Program-made: the position numbers and the translations under genes
The notes under the pieces: model-generated
Told to the model about the DNA's origin: nothing
Seen by the model: only the letters and a program-made list of their open reading frames with translations
Databases searched by the model: none
Assembly (NCBI GenBank): GCA_045646465.1
Contig: JAZRKT010000037.1
Span: forward strand, 1-13,964
DNA from: UMGS1387 sp045646465
GTDB taxonomy: Bacteria; Bacillota; Clostridia; Oscillospirales; CAG-382
Reading direction: 5' to 3'
Length of the DNA: 13,964 nucleotides
Shown here: positions 13,311-13,964 of the stretch, piece by piece
Layout: each line of letters opens with the position of its first letter
How positions within the stretch are numbered: position 1 is the stretch's first letter

Positions 13311-13964
13311 TCAGTTATCTGCATTTAAAAATTTCAAAGCCGCATTGAGACCGTCAACAGCCGCGCTTGTAATGCCACCGGCATATCCTGCACCTTCACC
13401 GCAAGGATAAAGATTCAAATATCCCTCAGCAAGAAATTCGGAATTTCTCGGAATTTTAATAGGTGATGACGTTCTTGTTTCGGGAAAAGTAAGAACAGCA
13501 TCGTCACAGGAAAAGCCTCCAATGTCTTTTTCAAAACGTCTGATTCCACCTGCAAGGCTTTCTGTTATAAACTTCGGAAACACCGTTTCAGATGAAACAA
13601 CCTTGGTCTTTCCAGTATAAGTCGGCATAATGCTTTTAGGTTCGCTTTGAGCTTTGCCATTAAGAAAATCTCCGACAAGCTGAATGGGAGCCGTTCCGTC
13701 ATTGCCTGCCGCAGTAAAAGCACGACGTTCAAGATGTTCCTGAAATTCAATTGCTCCTTTTACTGTCCCGCCGTAATCCGAAACGTCAACGGAAACAGCA
13801 AGAGCAGAATTAGAATTAACACCGTCACGAGCATAGTAGCTCATTCCATTAGTAACAATCTGACCGTTATCGGAAGCCGAAGCAACAACAACGCCTCCCG
13901 GACACATACAGAAGGAATAAACTGCTCTGCCGTCTATCTTTGCTGACAGCGAATAAGGTGCAGC
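13311..13964 (-). CDS. FAD-dependent dehydrogenase (COG2509-like), C-terminal part
   Basis: The last 217 codons of a larger protein are present; the frame stays open to base 13964, so the start lies outside the window. The ATG at 13907 is internal: it follows an in-frame YSFC and the continuous motif is YSFCMCPGGVVV, a hallmark of the uncharacterised FAD-dependent dehydrogenases. TRTSSPI (163-169 of the visible part) and PCGEGAGYAGGITSAA (from 187) form the C-terminal flavin-binding region. The family has a HI0933/GidA-like fold and a flavin cofactor, with unknown substrate. It lies 13 bases before the RseC-like gene, is the most upstream gene of the long operon visible here, and reads into the stop TGA at 13311-13313. 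Confidence 0.9.
   Translation of the reverse strand, partial: AAPYSLSAKIDGRAVYSFCMCPGGVVVASASDNGQIVTNGMSYYARDGVNSNSALAVSVDVSDYGGTVKGAIEFQEHLERRAFTAAGNDGTAPIQLVGDFLNGKAQSEPKSIMPTYTGKTKVVSSETVFPKFITESLAGGIRRFEKDIGGFSCDDAVLTFPETRTSSPIKIPRNSEFLAEGYLNLYPCGEGAGYAGGITSAAVDGLNAALKFLNADN

Noticed and set aside
1..13964. Mobile element, prophage, CRISPR array, defence system or tRNA/rRNA gene
   Set aside because: I found no transposase, integrase, phage protein, regularly spaced repeat, cloverleaf or rRNA-like stretch. Gene content is conserved housekeeping throughout.

Overview
The window is about 14 kb of chromosomal housekeeping DNA from a low-GC Firmicute, most likely a spore-forming member of the Clostridia. 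The support for this is gene order. Read on the minus strand, spoVB/yabM-like, mazG, hup, rqcP (yabO), yabP, yabQ and divIC follow the classical Bacillus/Clostridia yabM-yabN-yabO-yabP-yabQ-divIC cluster, and rsmD-coaD is the usual Firmicutes pair. YabP, YabQ and a SpoVB-type flippase point to sporulation in this organism or a recent ancestor. I see no phage, transposon, CRISPR, tRNA or rRNA.

Layout, left to right. (1) Positions 1-717, plus strand: the 3' end of rsmD, overlapping coaD. A compact bidirectional terminator follows at 720-753. (2) Positions 752-1276, minus strand: the hibernation factor hpf, with its own sigma-A-type promoter. (3) Positions 1391-3612, minus strand: rqcP, yabP, yabQ, divIC and an orphan class I fumarase alpha subunit, tightly packed except for a 60-base gap ahead of yabP that holds a possible sigma-E promoter. 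(4) Positions 3613-3724: a gap with a candidate structured RNA. (5) Positions 3725-4009: hup, with a good promoter in the 185-base gap behind mazG. (6) Positions 4195-13964, minus strand: eight genes, transcribed in the order FAD dehydrogenase (cut by the window edge), RseC-like protein, recJ, rel, dtd, hemZ, spoVB-like flippase, mazG. Gaps run from a 4-base overlap to about 16 bases, so this is very probably one operon.

Functionally the long operon joins DNA repair (RecJ), the stringent response (Rel), D-aminoacyl-tRNA and nucleotide house-cleaning (Dtd, MazG), heme or radical-SAM chemistry (HemZ), redox membrane functions (RseC-like, FAD protein) and envelope lipid-linked sugar export. The second block pairs a ribosome rescue factor (RqcP) with sporulation and division genes. 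All complete genes look intact.

I did not find a previously undescribed multi-gene system. The best leads are small: a structured element between hup and rqcP, an alpha-only fumarase locus, a possible sigma-E promoter with a hairpin ahead of yabP, a degenerate second site in MazG, and a run of TTG starts in the long operon.
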